Shown: in pieces, positions 34,165 through 45,908 of the stretch | Position numbering within the stretch: position 1 is the first letter of the stretch | Layout of the letters: every line of letters begins with the position of its first letter | Origin: Gavia stellata | Lineage: Eukaryota > Chordata > Aves > Gaviiformes > Gaviidae | Assembly: GCF_030936135.1 (NCBI RefSeq) | Contig: NW_026776913.1 | Span: forward strand, 558,001 to 622,000 | Direction: 5' to 3' | DNA: 64,000 nucleotides | The notes under the pieces: generated by a model | Database searches by the model: none | What the model was told of the DNA's origin: nothing | Seen by the model: only the letters and a program-made list of their open reading frames with translations | Program-made: the position numbers and the translations under genes

Positions 34165-35075
34165 AGGAATCATCGAATATCTAATGTTGGAAGGGACCCA
34201 TAAGGATCATTGAGTCCAACTCCCTAATCCTCACAAGGACTACTTAAAACTAAAGCACATGACATATGTTTTCAAGACGCTCCTTGAACTCTGACAGGCT
34301 TGGTACCGTGAGCACTTCCCTCGGGAGCCTGTTCCCATGACTAACAGCCCTCTTAGTGAAGAACCTTTTACTCATGTCCAATCTGAACGTCCCCTGACAC
34401 AGCTCCATTCCATTTCCTCGGGTCCTATCGCTGGTCACCAGAGAGGGGAGGTCAGCATCTCCCTCTCCGCTGCCCTCCTTGAGGAAGTTGTAGACTGCGA
34501 TGAGGTCACCCCTCAGCCTTCTCTTCTCCAAGCTGAACAAATCAAGTGACCTCAGCCACTGCTCCCAAGTCTTGCCCTCGAGACCTTTCACCACCTTGGT
34601 TGCCCTTCCCTGGACACACTTTAATACTTTGGTGTCCTTCTTCTACTGAGGTGCCCCAAACGGCACACAGCACTTGAGGTGGGGCCGTACCAGTGCAGTG
34701 CGGAGTGGGACAATCACCTCCCTCGACCAGCTGGCGATGATGTGCTTGATGCACCCCAGGACACGGGTGGCCCTTTTGGCTGCCACGGCACACTATTGAC
34801 TCCTATTCAATTTGCCCTGAACCCAAAAACCCCAGATCTCTTTCTGCAGGGCTGCTCTTCAGCCTCTCCTCCCCCAATTTGTATGTATAACTCGGATTAC
34901 TGCATCCCAGGTGGAGAATCCAGCTCTTGCTCCTGTTAAATTTGATGTGGTTGGCGATTGCCCAGCTCTCCAGTCTATCCAGTTCTCTCTATAAGGCCTC
35001 TCCACCCTCAATCAAATCCAGACCTCCTCCTATTTCACCATCATCTGCAAACTTACTGAATTTATTGTATTACTG
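34165..35075 (-). mobile_element. CR1 LINE, 3' part with its terminus (copy B)
   Basis: Starts at the natural CR1 3' end ('atcgaatatctaatgttgg', 'aagggacccataagg') and runs through the ORF2 C-terminal region (34250-34594 in reverse: [19 protein letters not shown]) into upstream ORF2. Only the part right of 34431 is shared with copy A. Confidence 0.85.
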
Positions 35076-35142
35076 TATTCAGGAAGTCATGGTAGGTGGT
35101 TAAATCTGCTGGGAAACAGGCACAGGCATAGGACAGTGTAGG

Positions 35143-36170
35143 AAAGCCTGCGGTGGGGACAGCTGAGAGTCTTGGTGGGTCTGGGACCTCTCAACAACAC
35201 AAGTGGGGTCCTTGTCCTCTTCCCTGTCACTTCTGCCTCTTCCAAGGAGGTCACCATTTCCTTACAGCCCCAGTGCTTTCTTGCCTCCTCATCCTTCATA
35301 GAGGCTGGGAGCTGTGCGACCGCTGTCCTGCACTTGTCATTGCGCACCCCACATCCCACTGCTCATAGGAAGAGCCCTGAGCACCCTATGAGGGACAGGA
35401 TGCCTTTTGCAAGGTGATGGGGGTCAGGACCAGGTCATCCTCCTTAGAGAAAGACATCAAGGGCCTGCTTGGCATCAGAGCCACCCCCACATTTCATTTT
35501 CCACCTCTTATCTGTCACCTTTGACTTCCTCTTTCACCAGCCCTCAGGGATGGTCACCTTGTCCAGCGTTCCCTCCATGGTCTCTGCAGTGATGGCCCTT
35601 GGTGGGGCTCACTAACACCCTCAGAAACCTGGAGGTTTGCTTCTGCTTCTCCTTCTCTAGAGGCCTGTTCAATCTTTCAGGATCTGCAGTTCAGGAAGTT
35701 GGCTCCAGAGGGCACTCGAACATGAAAAACGCCCTAACAAGCCAATTTTCCTGATTTTCTGGTTTTATGTGGTTCATTTGAGAGGTTTCAGGAGTGTATT
35801 CAAAGTGAAAAGAGTTCATCATTCACCAACAGGAAGAAAGAATTTATTCTTTTCCCACTTCCCTTTATTTTTCTGCATAAACCTTAAGTGATAGCAGCAA
35901 TCTGCAACTGATACTGAAAGAGAGCATATCCTAACTGACGAGGAATATATATGGAAGTCACTACCCTTTATGGCAGAAACTATATGGGCAGTCTTGGTAC
36001 CTTCCACCAACTCCACCATTTCTATCTTCAACCACGTGTGCCTTACAGCAGTGCTGTACAAACAGAGTCTTCTCAACTAAAGTCTGCAGCTGCATGTTTC
36101 AGCCCCTTGGCACCAATTCCCACTGTTTCACCTGGAGAACGAGCTGCACACAGGCACAGAAGGAAGTTTC
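35143..36170 (-). repeat. Unclassified repeat R1 (copy B, minus)
   Basis: Duplicate of 21045-22070. Confidence 0.6.
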
Positions 36171-36409
36171 TTACTTGCCAACAAACAAAACCAAAGGTAG
36201 ACATAGTTCAATACAACATAGAAGACATTCCTCACCTGTATATTAAGGTCATGTTACCTCCTCATAAGTCCACTTTCCACAGTGGATAGCCTTAGACCGA
36301 TGCAAAACACATCATTGTGTGAAGGACACATCCCAAGAGCACCCAAAACACTTTCTGTCCCCTCCCAAGCCCTTGCCCACCTCCCCAGGCCTTTGCAGGG
36401 GAGGGAGGT

Positions 36410-36570
36410 TGGAGAGGTAGCCTTGACGCTGTACCAGCACTGCTAAGCAAGAGCCAAAACAGCGGTGTGGTAGCAACAGCACTCCGGCTACAAATATAAA
36501 GCTGAGCACCATGAGGGCTGCTATGGGGAACGTTAACTCCACCCCAGCCAGGGCCAGGACATGGCCAAAT
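36410..36570 (-). mobile_element. ERVL-type LTR remnant (copy B)
   Basis: Duplicate of 22310-22470; it was present before the segmental duplication. Confidence 0.5.
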
Positions 36571-36739
36571 CTCCAGGTGTGTCAAGGTCTCTCTGGACTG
36601 AAGCTCCAACAGTCCAGCTGTTAAAGCACGTGTGCCAATGGTCATCCTGAGTCGTGGTGCCTCCAACGAGATCAGAACACTACAGATGACAAGAAGACTA
36701 CTAGTGTAATGGAGCTGCTAACCAAGGTAGAAAGTACCG

Positions 36740-37190
36740 TGGTAACCATCTCAGAACCACCAAAGGAAGGTCCAAAGTGAAGCCAAGGCAGGGCCAGTGG
36801 GGAAACGGTGAAAAGGAGTTGGATTTTACATGGGAGGGGATAAGGAGTAGTAAAGAGCAGGAATTGAGAGGTGGGAAAAGAGTGAAAAGGGAATGAAAGG
36901 TGAAGCAAAGGGAATGATCAGGGCTGTTTGGGGATAGCTGTCAAGCAGCCCTGCATCTGAGCAACACTGCCTGGAAACGGACAAGCAAGCTGCAGCTGCT
37001 CTGACCATACTAACATCTGACTTACTTCCATGGTGGTCATGTGGAACTGAAAACTTTCCCTACTCTCATCAAGGGAAGACCCAGAGGGGAAGGAACTGCA
37101 GCATCATTTAGTTTTCCACTCTTCTGAATGGGACTCCAGGGGGTCTCTGCTCTGACCTCCTGCTCATGGCAGAAGCAGCTATGGAGTCAG
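36740..37190 (+). repeat. Unclassified repeat R2 (copy B)
   Basis: Duplicate of 22640-23090. Confidence 0.55.
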
Positions 37191-37199
37191 ACCACGTTG

Positions 37200-38358
37200 C
37201 TTAAGGCTTTATCCAGTGGAGGCTGAAAGCATCCAAGGACAGAGATGGCACAATGTCTCTGGGAAACCTGCTCTGATGCTTGGATGCCCTTATGGAGAAA
37301 ATGTTTTTCCTTATCTCCAGCCTGACTAGTCCTTATTTCAACACTTGACTATTGTTGATTATCCTCTTGCCAAAGGTCATGGTGACAAGACTGGTTCCAT
37401 CTCCCTGAAAACATACTCACAGTGACTGGCAGGCTGATATTTCTGAGGCCTTCCCTTCTCCAGGCTGAACAAGGACTTGTCCCTCAGTTCCTCCTCCAAT
37501 GTAAGTCCTCAAGCCCCTGAGCATCTTGGCGGTCTTCCTCTGAACTCGCTCCCAGCTATCAACATGTTCCTTGCTGTAACGGGTTATTTCTGGCCAATAG
37601 CCCAGCAGCCAGACAGCCGCTCACTCCCTCCTCCCCTGCCCCACATGAGGCCCAGAAATTTACATGGTAGTGTACAGATGTTCTAATTTGCTTTCTGTCC
37701 TCCAGCACCACCAGGGCCATATACGCAGAGCTGATCCCCAGCCAGGCAGTCCTCAGCCCCTACCACTGCAGGGCGTTAGTCTGTCCCAGGCACAGGACCT
37801 GCCATTTGGCCACCTTCTATCCCATGAAGGTTCTGACAGGACGGTCCTCCCACCTCTCCAGTTTCCCCTCTATGGCATCCCTAGGGCACAGCAATGGTCC
37901 TCCCAATTTAGGGTCATCGACAAACAAGGTGAGAGTTGCCTCCTCCAAGTCATAGCTACACGTATTAAACTGCCCAGGTCTCAGCAGAGTCCCCTGTGCT
38001 GCCCCACAATGCCCCAGTATGTCCCAGTGGCCTCCAGGTAGGGTATGACCCCGTCACCACTGCTCTCTCAGCCTGATCATCCAACTGGTGCTTCACCCTC
38101 CTGTTTGTCGACCCATCCAGACTGTAAGAACCTAACTTGGGTAGAAGAATATTGAGGGACACTATGCCACAAGTCTTGCTTAAGCTGAGGTAAACAACAT
38201 CCACTGTTCTCCCCTCATGCACAAATGCAGCTACATCATCATGAAGGCAATCAAGTCGGTGAGGCATGATTCACCCTTGGTGAGTCCATGCTGACTGCTT
38301 TTGGACAAATTCTTCTCTTTCAAGGTCCCAGAAATGTCACCCAAGAGGCCTCTAACTG
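37200..38358 (-). mobile_element. CR1 LINE, reverse transcriptase to 3' part (copy B)
   Basis: Duplicate of 23100-24260. Confidence 0.75.
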
Positions 38359-38365
38359 ATGGCAC

Positions 38366-38939
38366 ACTCCTCACCAAAGGAGTACACCTGTACTCGGCGC
38401 TGGTGAGGCCGTACCTTGAATACTGTGTTCAGTTTTGGGCCCCTCAATACAAGAAGGACATTGAGGTGCTGGAGTGTGTCCAGAGAAGGGCGAGAAAGCT
38501 CGTGAGGTGTCTGGAGCATAAGTCTGATGAGGAGCGGCTGAGGGAACTGGGGTTGTTCAGTCTGCAGAAGAGGAGGCTGAGGGGAGACCTCATCGCTCTC
38601 TACAATGACCTGAAAGGAGGTTGCAGAGAGGTGGGTGTTGGCCTCTTCTCCCAAGTGACTAGTGACAGGACAAGAGGAAATGGCCTCAAGTTGCACCAGG
38701 GGAGGTTTAGACTCCATATTAGAAAAAATTTCTTTACTGAGAGAGTGGTAAGACAATGGAATAAGCTGCCCAGGGAAGTGCTGGAGTCACCATCCTTGGA
38801 GGTTTTCAAGGAACGTGTGGACGAGGCATTGTGAGACATGGTTTAATGGGCATGGTGGTGTTTGTAGGTTGATGGTTGGACTTGATGATCTTACAGGTCT
38901 TTTCCAACCTTAGTGATTCTGTGATTCTGTGGTTCTGTG
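38366..38939 (+). mobile_element. CR1 LINE 3' end with tail (copy B)
   Basis: Duplicate of 24268-24841. The ORF2 end differs from copy A at about 5 of 177 residues. Confidence 0.92.
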
Positions 38940-39639
38940 AAGTGAGCTTGTACAGCCTGGGGTTCCCTGGGGTGCACTTTTGGCCTCCTTCCAAGAGGGG
39001 TGCACCATTGCTTTGTCCTCACTCACAAGAGACCTCTACCAATCCCATGACCTTTCAAAAGGCATATTCCAAGGAAATGCTGACCTTCCCCTGTAACAAC
39101 AGTACCACTCTTCTGCCTGTCCTACGCTGTATTTCATTTCTCTGATCTTTCATTGACTTTCCCCTGCCCTGATACAAAGACCATTTCTAAAGTCATCGTT
39201 TCAGATGCAGACTGCCTGGGCAAAGGCCCTTTCCATTATTCTCCAGTTTTCTCCTTCCCTTTCTCTTTGTTCGTTCTGGTACCTCTCACCTACGCTGCTG
39301 CTTTGAGCTTCAGGGACTAAAAGCCGGCCTGTCCTTCAGTAGTCTAATTGTCTCTCTTTAAGAGCCGACTCTTTAATTATGTTGATATTTACTTTTTTGT
39401 ATCTCCCTATCTAAAGCATTTCTCATGAGATTACCCCTTGTAGAAAGTCAGCCTCATGAGACCTAGCTTGTACTTTACGTGTGGCTAAGGAGTGCATTTC
39501 AGTGTTTATGAAACTTTTCCTTGCTTTCCTTCTCTTTGCTTGCAAAGAGGAACATTCCCTCTGTGCCGGTGTGCAGGCAGTTCTCTAAGGAAAGCAGGTG
39601 GGAGGTGGTGCAATGGCGCTGTAACATTCAGCTCCCTGA
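38940..39639. other. No recognisable gene (copy B)
   Basis: Counterpart of 24842-25539. Confidence 0.4.
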
Positions 39640-40540
39640 GTCCCAAGAAGTCTGACGGAAGGCAAAGTGAGGCAAGTCCCAGGTGGCCAAGGACAGAAAT
39701 GGTGGGGCTGGGGAGGTGAGGAGCAAGGGTGTCCGTGCAGTGTCAGGCCTCAAGGGACTGCTTTTCCTCCTCGACACTCTGGGTCAATATCAACTGGAGA
39801 ATGCTGCTGTCACCTCTTCTTTAAAATGAAAGGAATAACATATAACATTTTAAAAAATATATTTTTTATTAGGGGCACTTTGAAATCTTCCTCTTTAACT
39901 GCACTATGAAATGATTCCAATTAGCTGCACAAGTCTTGAAGACTTGAAGAAAGTGGCACGCAGGGAAATAGCTCGTTAGGGCTTTCTGTACTTTAATGAG
40001 CCCCACGGTGTATTTGGGCCTGTAGTCCATGAATCTCTGATGATGAGAGGAATCAAACCTCTCAAGAAGTCAAAGGCAGAAGCAAAAGCTAAAGAACCTT
40101 GAAGCATTAATGGGCCCCACTGAGGGCCGTTACTGACAGAGCCTCCCCAGGGACTCGTTAGAGCCGATAACTGGAGGCTGTGATTGCAGGGAGGCAAAGG
40201 CACTGTGCAGGTGGCTGTAATGCTGAGAAAGCCCTTGGATTGTTAGATGAAGCAGAAAGGCCAAACCCTGAGCCCCAGGCCCTGGGCAGGCAGAGCTGGT
40301 CCCTCACGTGTGGCTCAGGGCTCTTCCTGGGGGCAGGGGGATGTGAGGATGAGCAATGCCAAGTGCAGAAAAACAGCGCAACACTTCCCGGCCTCCCCAG
40401 AAGGGGCGAGGAAGAACCAAAGTCCAGAGCCTCCGGGTTTCTCCTGGTAGGTGTCAGTAGCAGAGGCAACTGCCATAGCCCAGAGGACAAAGACCTTGGC
40501 CCTGTTGGGCTTTGGGGAGGGTTTGGTGTTCTGCTGAGGG
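39640..40540 (+). repeat. Unclassified repeat R1 (copy B, plus)
   Basis: Duplicate of 25540-26440. Confidence 0.65.
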
Positions 40541-40822
40541 TGTCCAGTTAGTGCCAGGGGAGGGGCTCGCTTTGTGGATTAGGGTTTGTGTAGGGCTGTG
40601 GGGAGGGTGAGGGTCAAGGCTAGCATTTAATGGCAGGGATACAGGCTGGGAATTGGAGTGAGTAACAGGGTAGGAGGAGGAGTTTCTGGTTTGGGGCTTT
40701 GGTTTAGAGGTAAGGTTTGAGGTTAGGGATTAGAGCAGTGGGTTCCTGTCAGGGTGAAGGGTGCCATTTTGGGGTAGGGTTAGGGCTTGAGGTTACTGCT
40801 TAGAAAGAGGGTAAAGGCCTCA
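40541..40822 (+). repeat. Degenerate G-rich, TTAGGG-like tract (copy B)
   Basis: Duplicate of 26441-26720. Confidence 0.45.
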
Positions 40823-41639
40823 CGTGAACGTTTTCTCAGTCAGTATCACGGTGGCATCAAAATTACCCTAACGCATCTTTCCTCTTCAAAACCTTTCATC
40901 TTTGTTGGCCAAACCTCTCTGCCCTCCTCCAAATCTTGTCCCAGCTCCCCCTGACCTCCCCAAATCTGTCATCTTGTTGGGGGCAGCATTGCAATGGCTT
41001 TTGAGACCTCAGAGTATCTGTCTCCCCACTGCTGGCTGCTCAGACCTGACCTCACAGCCAGCACCCAAGGGGACACAGCGTGCTGCTGTGCTGGAGAGGC
41101 CTCGTCACAGCCTACCCAGCAGCGCTGAAGGCGGGCGATGTCTTCCACCACCCCGAGATACCCTGCCTGCCTACCAGCTCAGGCTCCAGAAGGGCTCCCA
41201 GACGTCCTGGGATGCATTTCCCACGTGGGTGATTCAGCTCCAAAGGACAGCAACCACCTCTGTGTGGGTAACTGAATCCAGTAGATTTTCAGGAGAAAAC
41301 TGGAAACCTCTGCAGAAAAGACCTCAATGTAATAGCTGGAAAAATCTTCCTTTCCAGCATGGCTGGCTTTTCATGAAGTTTCATGATTTTCTTCATAGTT
41401 TTTTATTAATAGCAGCAAGGGCAGGTACGGGCAAGCTGATTACACTCCCTCGCTTTCTGTGAGTGGTTTTATGCAGCCCCTCAGCAAAATAAATTTTCTT
41501 ATCATTTCTTCAATTGGAGAAGCATTGCTCAGAAGAACTTCTGTCTTTATACTGGCACATTTCATCTCTACTTCTGCCTCTCTGTCTTTTCTCCTTCCTC
41601 TGCCTTTTCTGTCTCCAAGGAAAAGACTCACTGCATGAC
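40823..41639. other. No recognisable gene (copy B)
   Basis: Counterpart of 26721-27544; more diverged than the neighbouring parts. Confidence 0.4.
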
Positions 41640-41800
41640 AGAATAACTCAGGTTGGAAGAGACTTGACCATTGTCTTGTCCATCTCTCCTGCTCGAGGCA
41701 GGAGATGCTCACCCTGATGGCTTTGCCCTAGGTATGTCCCTCAGTGACACTCACCATTCCCACTGTCACTAGACACACACAGAGATCAGTTCAAAATCCA
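41640..41800 (-). mobile_element. Short CR1 LINE 3'-end fragment (copy B)
   Basis: Duplicate of 27545-27700. Confidence 0.55.
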
Positions 41801-42189
41801 TCCCTTGGTCTCTAAGAGGTCATAATGTGACAAGGAGGTTTTTGCTCCCAAATCCGTGGATCAATGGGCCCTTTTGGGCTCTTGTTCTGCTTGACAGCAG
41901 CTTTGGAAGAAGAGCCAACCATGCAGGAAGCGTTCAGGGGAGACCCCATTTTACTACAGAGCTAGTGTGAGAGAGTCAGATATGAGCCAGAGTTACACAA
42001 ATTTTTCTGAGGTGGCCAGATGAGAGAGAGCACATTCCTGCCTCAGGTGTAGTGGGACAAATTCAAACAGTCATGCAGGAAAATGACAGGGAGAAATAAC
42101 AACAACAAAACCAGCAACAGAGTGAATAAACAAAGCTCTAACACATTACAGGATGCACTGGGAATCATGTGTGAAGGAGATGGCAGGTC

Positions 42190-43121
42190 TCAGCTGTTGA
42201 AAAGTGTCTGTGAAAACCATTTCTTGATGGCATCCTTGAGCTCCTGGTTCCTCATGCTGTAGATGAGGGGGTTCACTGCTGGAGGCACCACTGAGTACAG
42301 AATTGCCACCACAAGGTCCAGGGATGGGGAGGAGATGGAGGGGGGCTTCAGGTAGGAAAACATGATGGTGCTGAGGAACAGGGACACCACAGCCACGTGA
42401 GGGAGGCACGTGGAAAAGGCTTTGTGCCGTCCCTGCTCAGAGGGGATCCTCAGCACGGCCCTCAAGATCTGCACATAGGACAGCACAATGAAAACAAAAC
42501 ACCCAAAATTAAAACAAGCACTAACCACAAGAAGCCCAACTACCCTGAGGTAGGCGTCTGAGCAGGAGAGCTTGAGGATCTGTGGGATTTCACAGAAGAA
42601 CTGGTCCACAGCATTACCTTGGCAGAGTGGTAGTGAAAATGTATTGCTGTGTGCAGCACAGCATTGAGCAACCCACTGCCCCAGGCAGCTGCTGCCATGT
42701 GGACACAAGCTCTGCTGCCCAGGAGGGTCCCGTAGTGCAGGGGTTTGCAGATGGCAATGTAGCGGTCATAGGCCATGATGGTGAGAAGAGAAAACTCTGC
42801 TGCACTGAGAAAGAGAAACAGAAATACCTGGGCAGCACATCCTGAGTAGGAAATGGCCCTGGTGTGCCAGAGGGAATTGGCCATGGCTTTGGGGAGAGTG
42901 GTGGAGATGGAGCCCAGGTCGATGAAAGAAAGGTTGAGGAGGAAGAAGTACATGGGGCTGTGGAGGTGGTGGTCGCAGGCTATGGCAGTGATGATGAGGC
43001 CATTACCCAGGAGGGCAGCCAGGTAGATGCCCAGGAAGAGGCAGAAGTGCAAGAGCTGCAGCTCCCGCGTACCTGTGAATGCCAGGAGGAGGAACTGGGT
43101 GATGGAGCTGCTGTTGGACAT
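42190..43121 (-). pseudogene. OR4: olfactory receptor, OR14-like, one frameshift
   Basis: Duplicate of OR3 in copy B. It starts MSNSSSITQF at 43121 and keeps GN, PMYFFL, an intact MAYDRYIAICKPLHY, KAFSTC and PAVNPLIYSMRNQ. One base is missing between 42645 and 42646 relative to OR3 ('tattgctg' against 'tattggctg'), which shifts the frame before the second extracellular loop; the remainder is open in the next frame to the same stop. The start region and the splice acceptor (23 nt upstream) are kept. At SYSGCAAQ, NAVDQFFC and STIMFSYLKP it matches OR1 and not OR3, which suggests gene conversion. Its polyadenylation site is changed from AATAAA to AGTAAA. Confidence 0.92.
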
Positions 43122-43656
43122 TTTCTTCCTCCGGGCATGGGGAACTGTGCAAGGAGAAAAAGGCAGTGACAAGTTGAGAAGGACTTCTCTGACTTCCCCC
43201 TCCCTCAGCTGAACGATGAGTGAGTCAGCTCACTCCCCAACCCCACCAACTGAGCGACATGGTGCCTCACAGTTTAAAAAAAAACTGAGGCATCTACCTG
43301 CCATGAAGACACACCTGGCGCTGTGTCCCCAGACTTGAAGTCAAAACAGAAGCTGACCTTCACCCTCCACACCAACTCCTGAGATTGAGAGCACCACAGG
43401 CAGGTGTGGAAATACATAATATGTCTGTGGTCTGAAAAACTGAAGCAAGGAGAGAAAGGCTGATGGGTATGAAGTGAAGCCTTCCCCTTACCCAGCCGTG
43501 CTCTCCACCTCACAGATAGCAACACTGCAGGGCACTTGTTTTTAGCATATTTGTTGTGTATCGACTGTAGGACACATGCACTGGTCCTACGCTGGAGGTC
43601 CAGCTGCTGAGGAGGTGAACAACCCTCTGCAAATGTCCTCAGAGTGATCTGGAGCT

Positions 43657-44566
43657 GTGAGCAGCCCTGACCCACACAGCACCCTCTCAACAGCAGAAGC
43701 ACCCTGCCATTGCACTGGTCTCTCCTTCCACCCCCAGCTTCTCCCCACAGCGCCGTGGGGAGCTCCCCGGGCAGGCTGAGTGCTGACCCTGGCAGGCGGC
43801 AGAGTCCCTGCCCCAGCACCCAGCCCCGGGGGTGCAGGGACCCTGCTCGGAAGGACAGCCCTGGGCACCCCTGGCTGCACACCCACCTTCACACCCTGCA
43901 GCCGTCCCTGGCAGAAGGCAGCCCTCATGCCCTGTCCCGCTGATGGTGCAGCAGGGAAGCCCTGCTCTGGGGCACCTCCTCCTCCTCTACACTGGAGAAC
44001 CTGTGGCAGTTCTTCCTGAAAGCTCTCAGAGTTTGTGGGATGTGCCAGCATTAGGACATCTGCCCATGAACTGTACCTAAATCGCCCTGCACCCAGAGAC
44101 TTACCGTGTCAAGGGCTGTGAAGATTTCTCCTCCAGTGAGCTCGCCTCTGTCCTCCCACCCCAGACTGCCTTTAAACCCTTCAATGCCTCACTCCTCATC
44201 CCTGGGAGAAGGCAGCCGTCATGCCCTGCCACCTCCTCTACACAGGAGTGAGATTCCTGGGGACTATGCCACGTTTATGAGAGCCCTCCACAAACTCCAG
44301 CTGCATTGCCCTGCAGCCAGAGACTTACCATGTCAAGGGCTGTGAAGATTTCTCCTACTTTGCGCTCTCAGCATACTCCTCCTCCTGACTGACTTAAACC
44401 CTTCGCTGCCTCACTCCTCTCCCCTCGGTGCCTGCAGGCAGTGCCCTCAGCCCTGCTGCGCTCTGCAGAGGAGCTGCTCCTGGGCAGAGCTGTCTCTCGG
44501 TAGTGCTGCCCGCTTGCCCTGAGCTCCCTCTGTCCCAGGAGCCCGGCACAGCTCAGCAGCAGAGGA
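43657..44566 (-). repeat. Upstream block of OR4 (third copy of the OR upstream unit)
   Basis: Matches 29585-30271 (A) and the reverse complement of 55114-55800 (D). Carries the same GC-rich segment and a 154-codon open frame in the OR sense. Contains a ~224-bp internal tandem duplication: 'gccctgcacccagagactta' at 44084 and its partner at 44308. Confidence 0.8.
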
Positions 44567-44574
44567 CCATCTCA

Positions 44575-45360
44575 AGGTGTTTTAATGACCCCTCGGGTGG
44601 GTTTGGTGCCGAGTCCATGAACCTCAGACAGGGAGAGGAAGTTGAAGAAACCTCTCAAGAAGTCAGTGTCTGATGCAATCTCCACTGTTTCTTGCAGTGT
44701 TAATGGGTCCCACGGAGGGACATTGCTGACAAAGCCTCCCCAGGGGCTGCTTAGAGCAGAAAACTCCGGGCAGTGATGACAGGTAGGCAAAGGCAATGTG
44801 AAGGAAGAGATTCTGAGTAACCCTGGATGTGTTACCTAAAGGCAAAGGGCCAAGCTCTGACCCCCAGCCCCTGGGAAGTGAGATCCGGTCCCTCACACAT
44901 TGCTCAGGGCTCTTCCTGGGGCGGTGTGATGTGGGGATGGGCAATGCCCAGGGCAGGACTACGGTAGGATACCTCCCAGGCTCCCAGGTGGGGAAGGGGA
45001 GGCAATGAGCCCCGAGTGCTGTAAGGACAAGGTGCTTCCTCATGGGTGTCAGTGGCAGAGACAACAGCCACAGCCGAGGAGGGAAAGAGCTGATCTCTCT
45101 TGGGGGCTTTTCTGACTTTCTCCATCCCTCTCTCATCTCCACCATTGGCTGTCCTACGGTCTCCTACACCTGCACCTCTTTCTCTGCAGGCTGTAGACAT
45201 CCACCCTGCTACCCCACCTGGCTCTCACCTGAGCATCTTCCTTTACTGATATCTCTCCATCCTTCCTCATTGTCCCTTGCAACACAAAGCCTTGGGTTGT
45301 TCCAGTCTCCCTCTGGGTGACTTCTTACACCACAGCACTGCCCTTCGAGTGACATTTCTT
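44575..45360 (+). repeat. Unclassified repeat R1 at the end of copy B
   Basis: Begins where copy B homology stops. Words: 'gaaacctctcaagaagtcag', 'aatgggtcccac', 'gcctccccaggggctgc', 'gctcagggctcttcctgggg', 'ggctgtcctacggtctcc'. Confidence 0.6.
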
Positions 45361-45369
45361 TTTCCTCGT

Positions 45370-45880
45370 GTCCAGTCTGGAGCTCTCCAGCTGCACTTTG
45401 TGCTATAAGTTCTTTCTCATGCTGTTTCCCACTACGAAGAAAAGATTCATCATCTCTGAAACCACCTTTCCAGCAGTCTCAGGCTACTCCTATACTGCTC
45501 TGAGCCTCTCTGCCACTGGGTCAATGCTGCCCAGGTCCCTCAGCCGCCCCACACAGATCATATGCACCCGGTCCCATACCCCATCTTGGCAGACCTGCAC
45601 TCGACAGTCTCTAGTTCCTCCTGACTTCTCCAAACTGGGGAGCCACCCTCTGGGACACACCCATGTGTGTGGAGCCACACCAGTGCTGAGTCAAGGGGGA
45701 TGATCTCTCAAGTTGTCTGGGTGGCCCACACTCCTCCTAACACAGCCCCACGTGCAGCTGCCCTTGTTCATAGGGACCATACGCTACTGGTTGTAGTGCA
45801 TCCCTCGTAGTGCCCAGGCCCTTCTCCTCAGCTGCTCACGTCCCAGCCTGTCCTGATGTATGGGGTTATTCTCCCCCCGC
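45370..45880 (-). mobile_element. CR1 LINE fragment next to R1 and an OR pseudogene
   Basis: Antisense CR1 text: 'tctctagttcctcctgac', 'ccaaactggggagccacc', 'accagtgctgagtcaaggg', 'gggtggcccacactcctcc' and ending 'ggggttattctcccc'. A 41-bp piece (45637-45677) recurs at 48112-48152. Confidence 0.6.
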
Positions 45881-45908
45881 GCCCCACCACTGCAGCTCGG
45901 ATGCAGAA

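Larger units (their letters stand above)
34431..44566. repeat. Segmental duplication, copy B
   Basis: Direct copy of 20332-30271. Slightly longer, mainly because of a ~224-bp extra segment at 44084-44307. The left edge falls inside a continuous CR1, so B looks like the original arrangement on this side. Confidence 0.93.
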
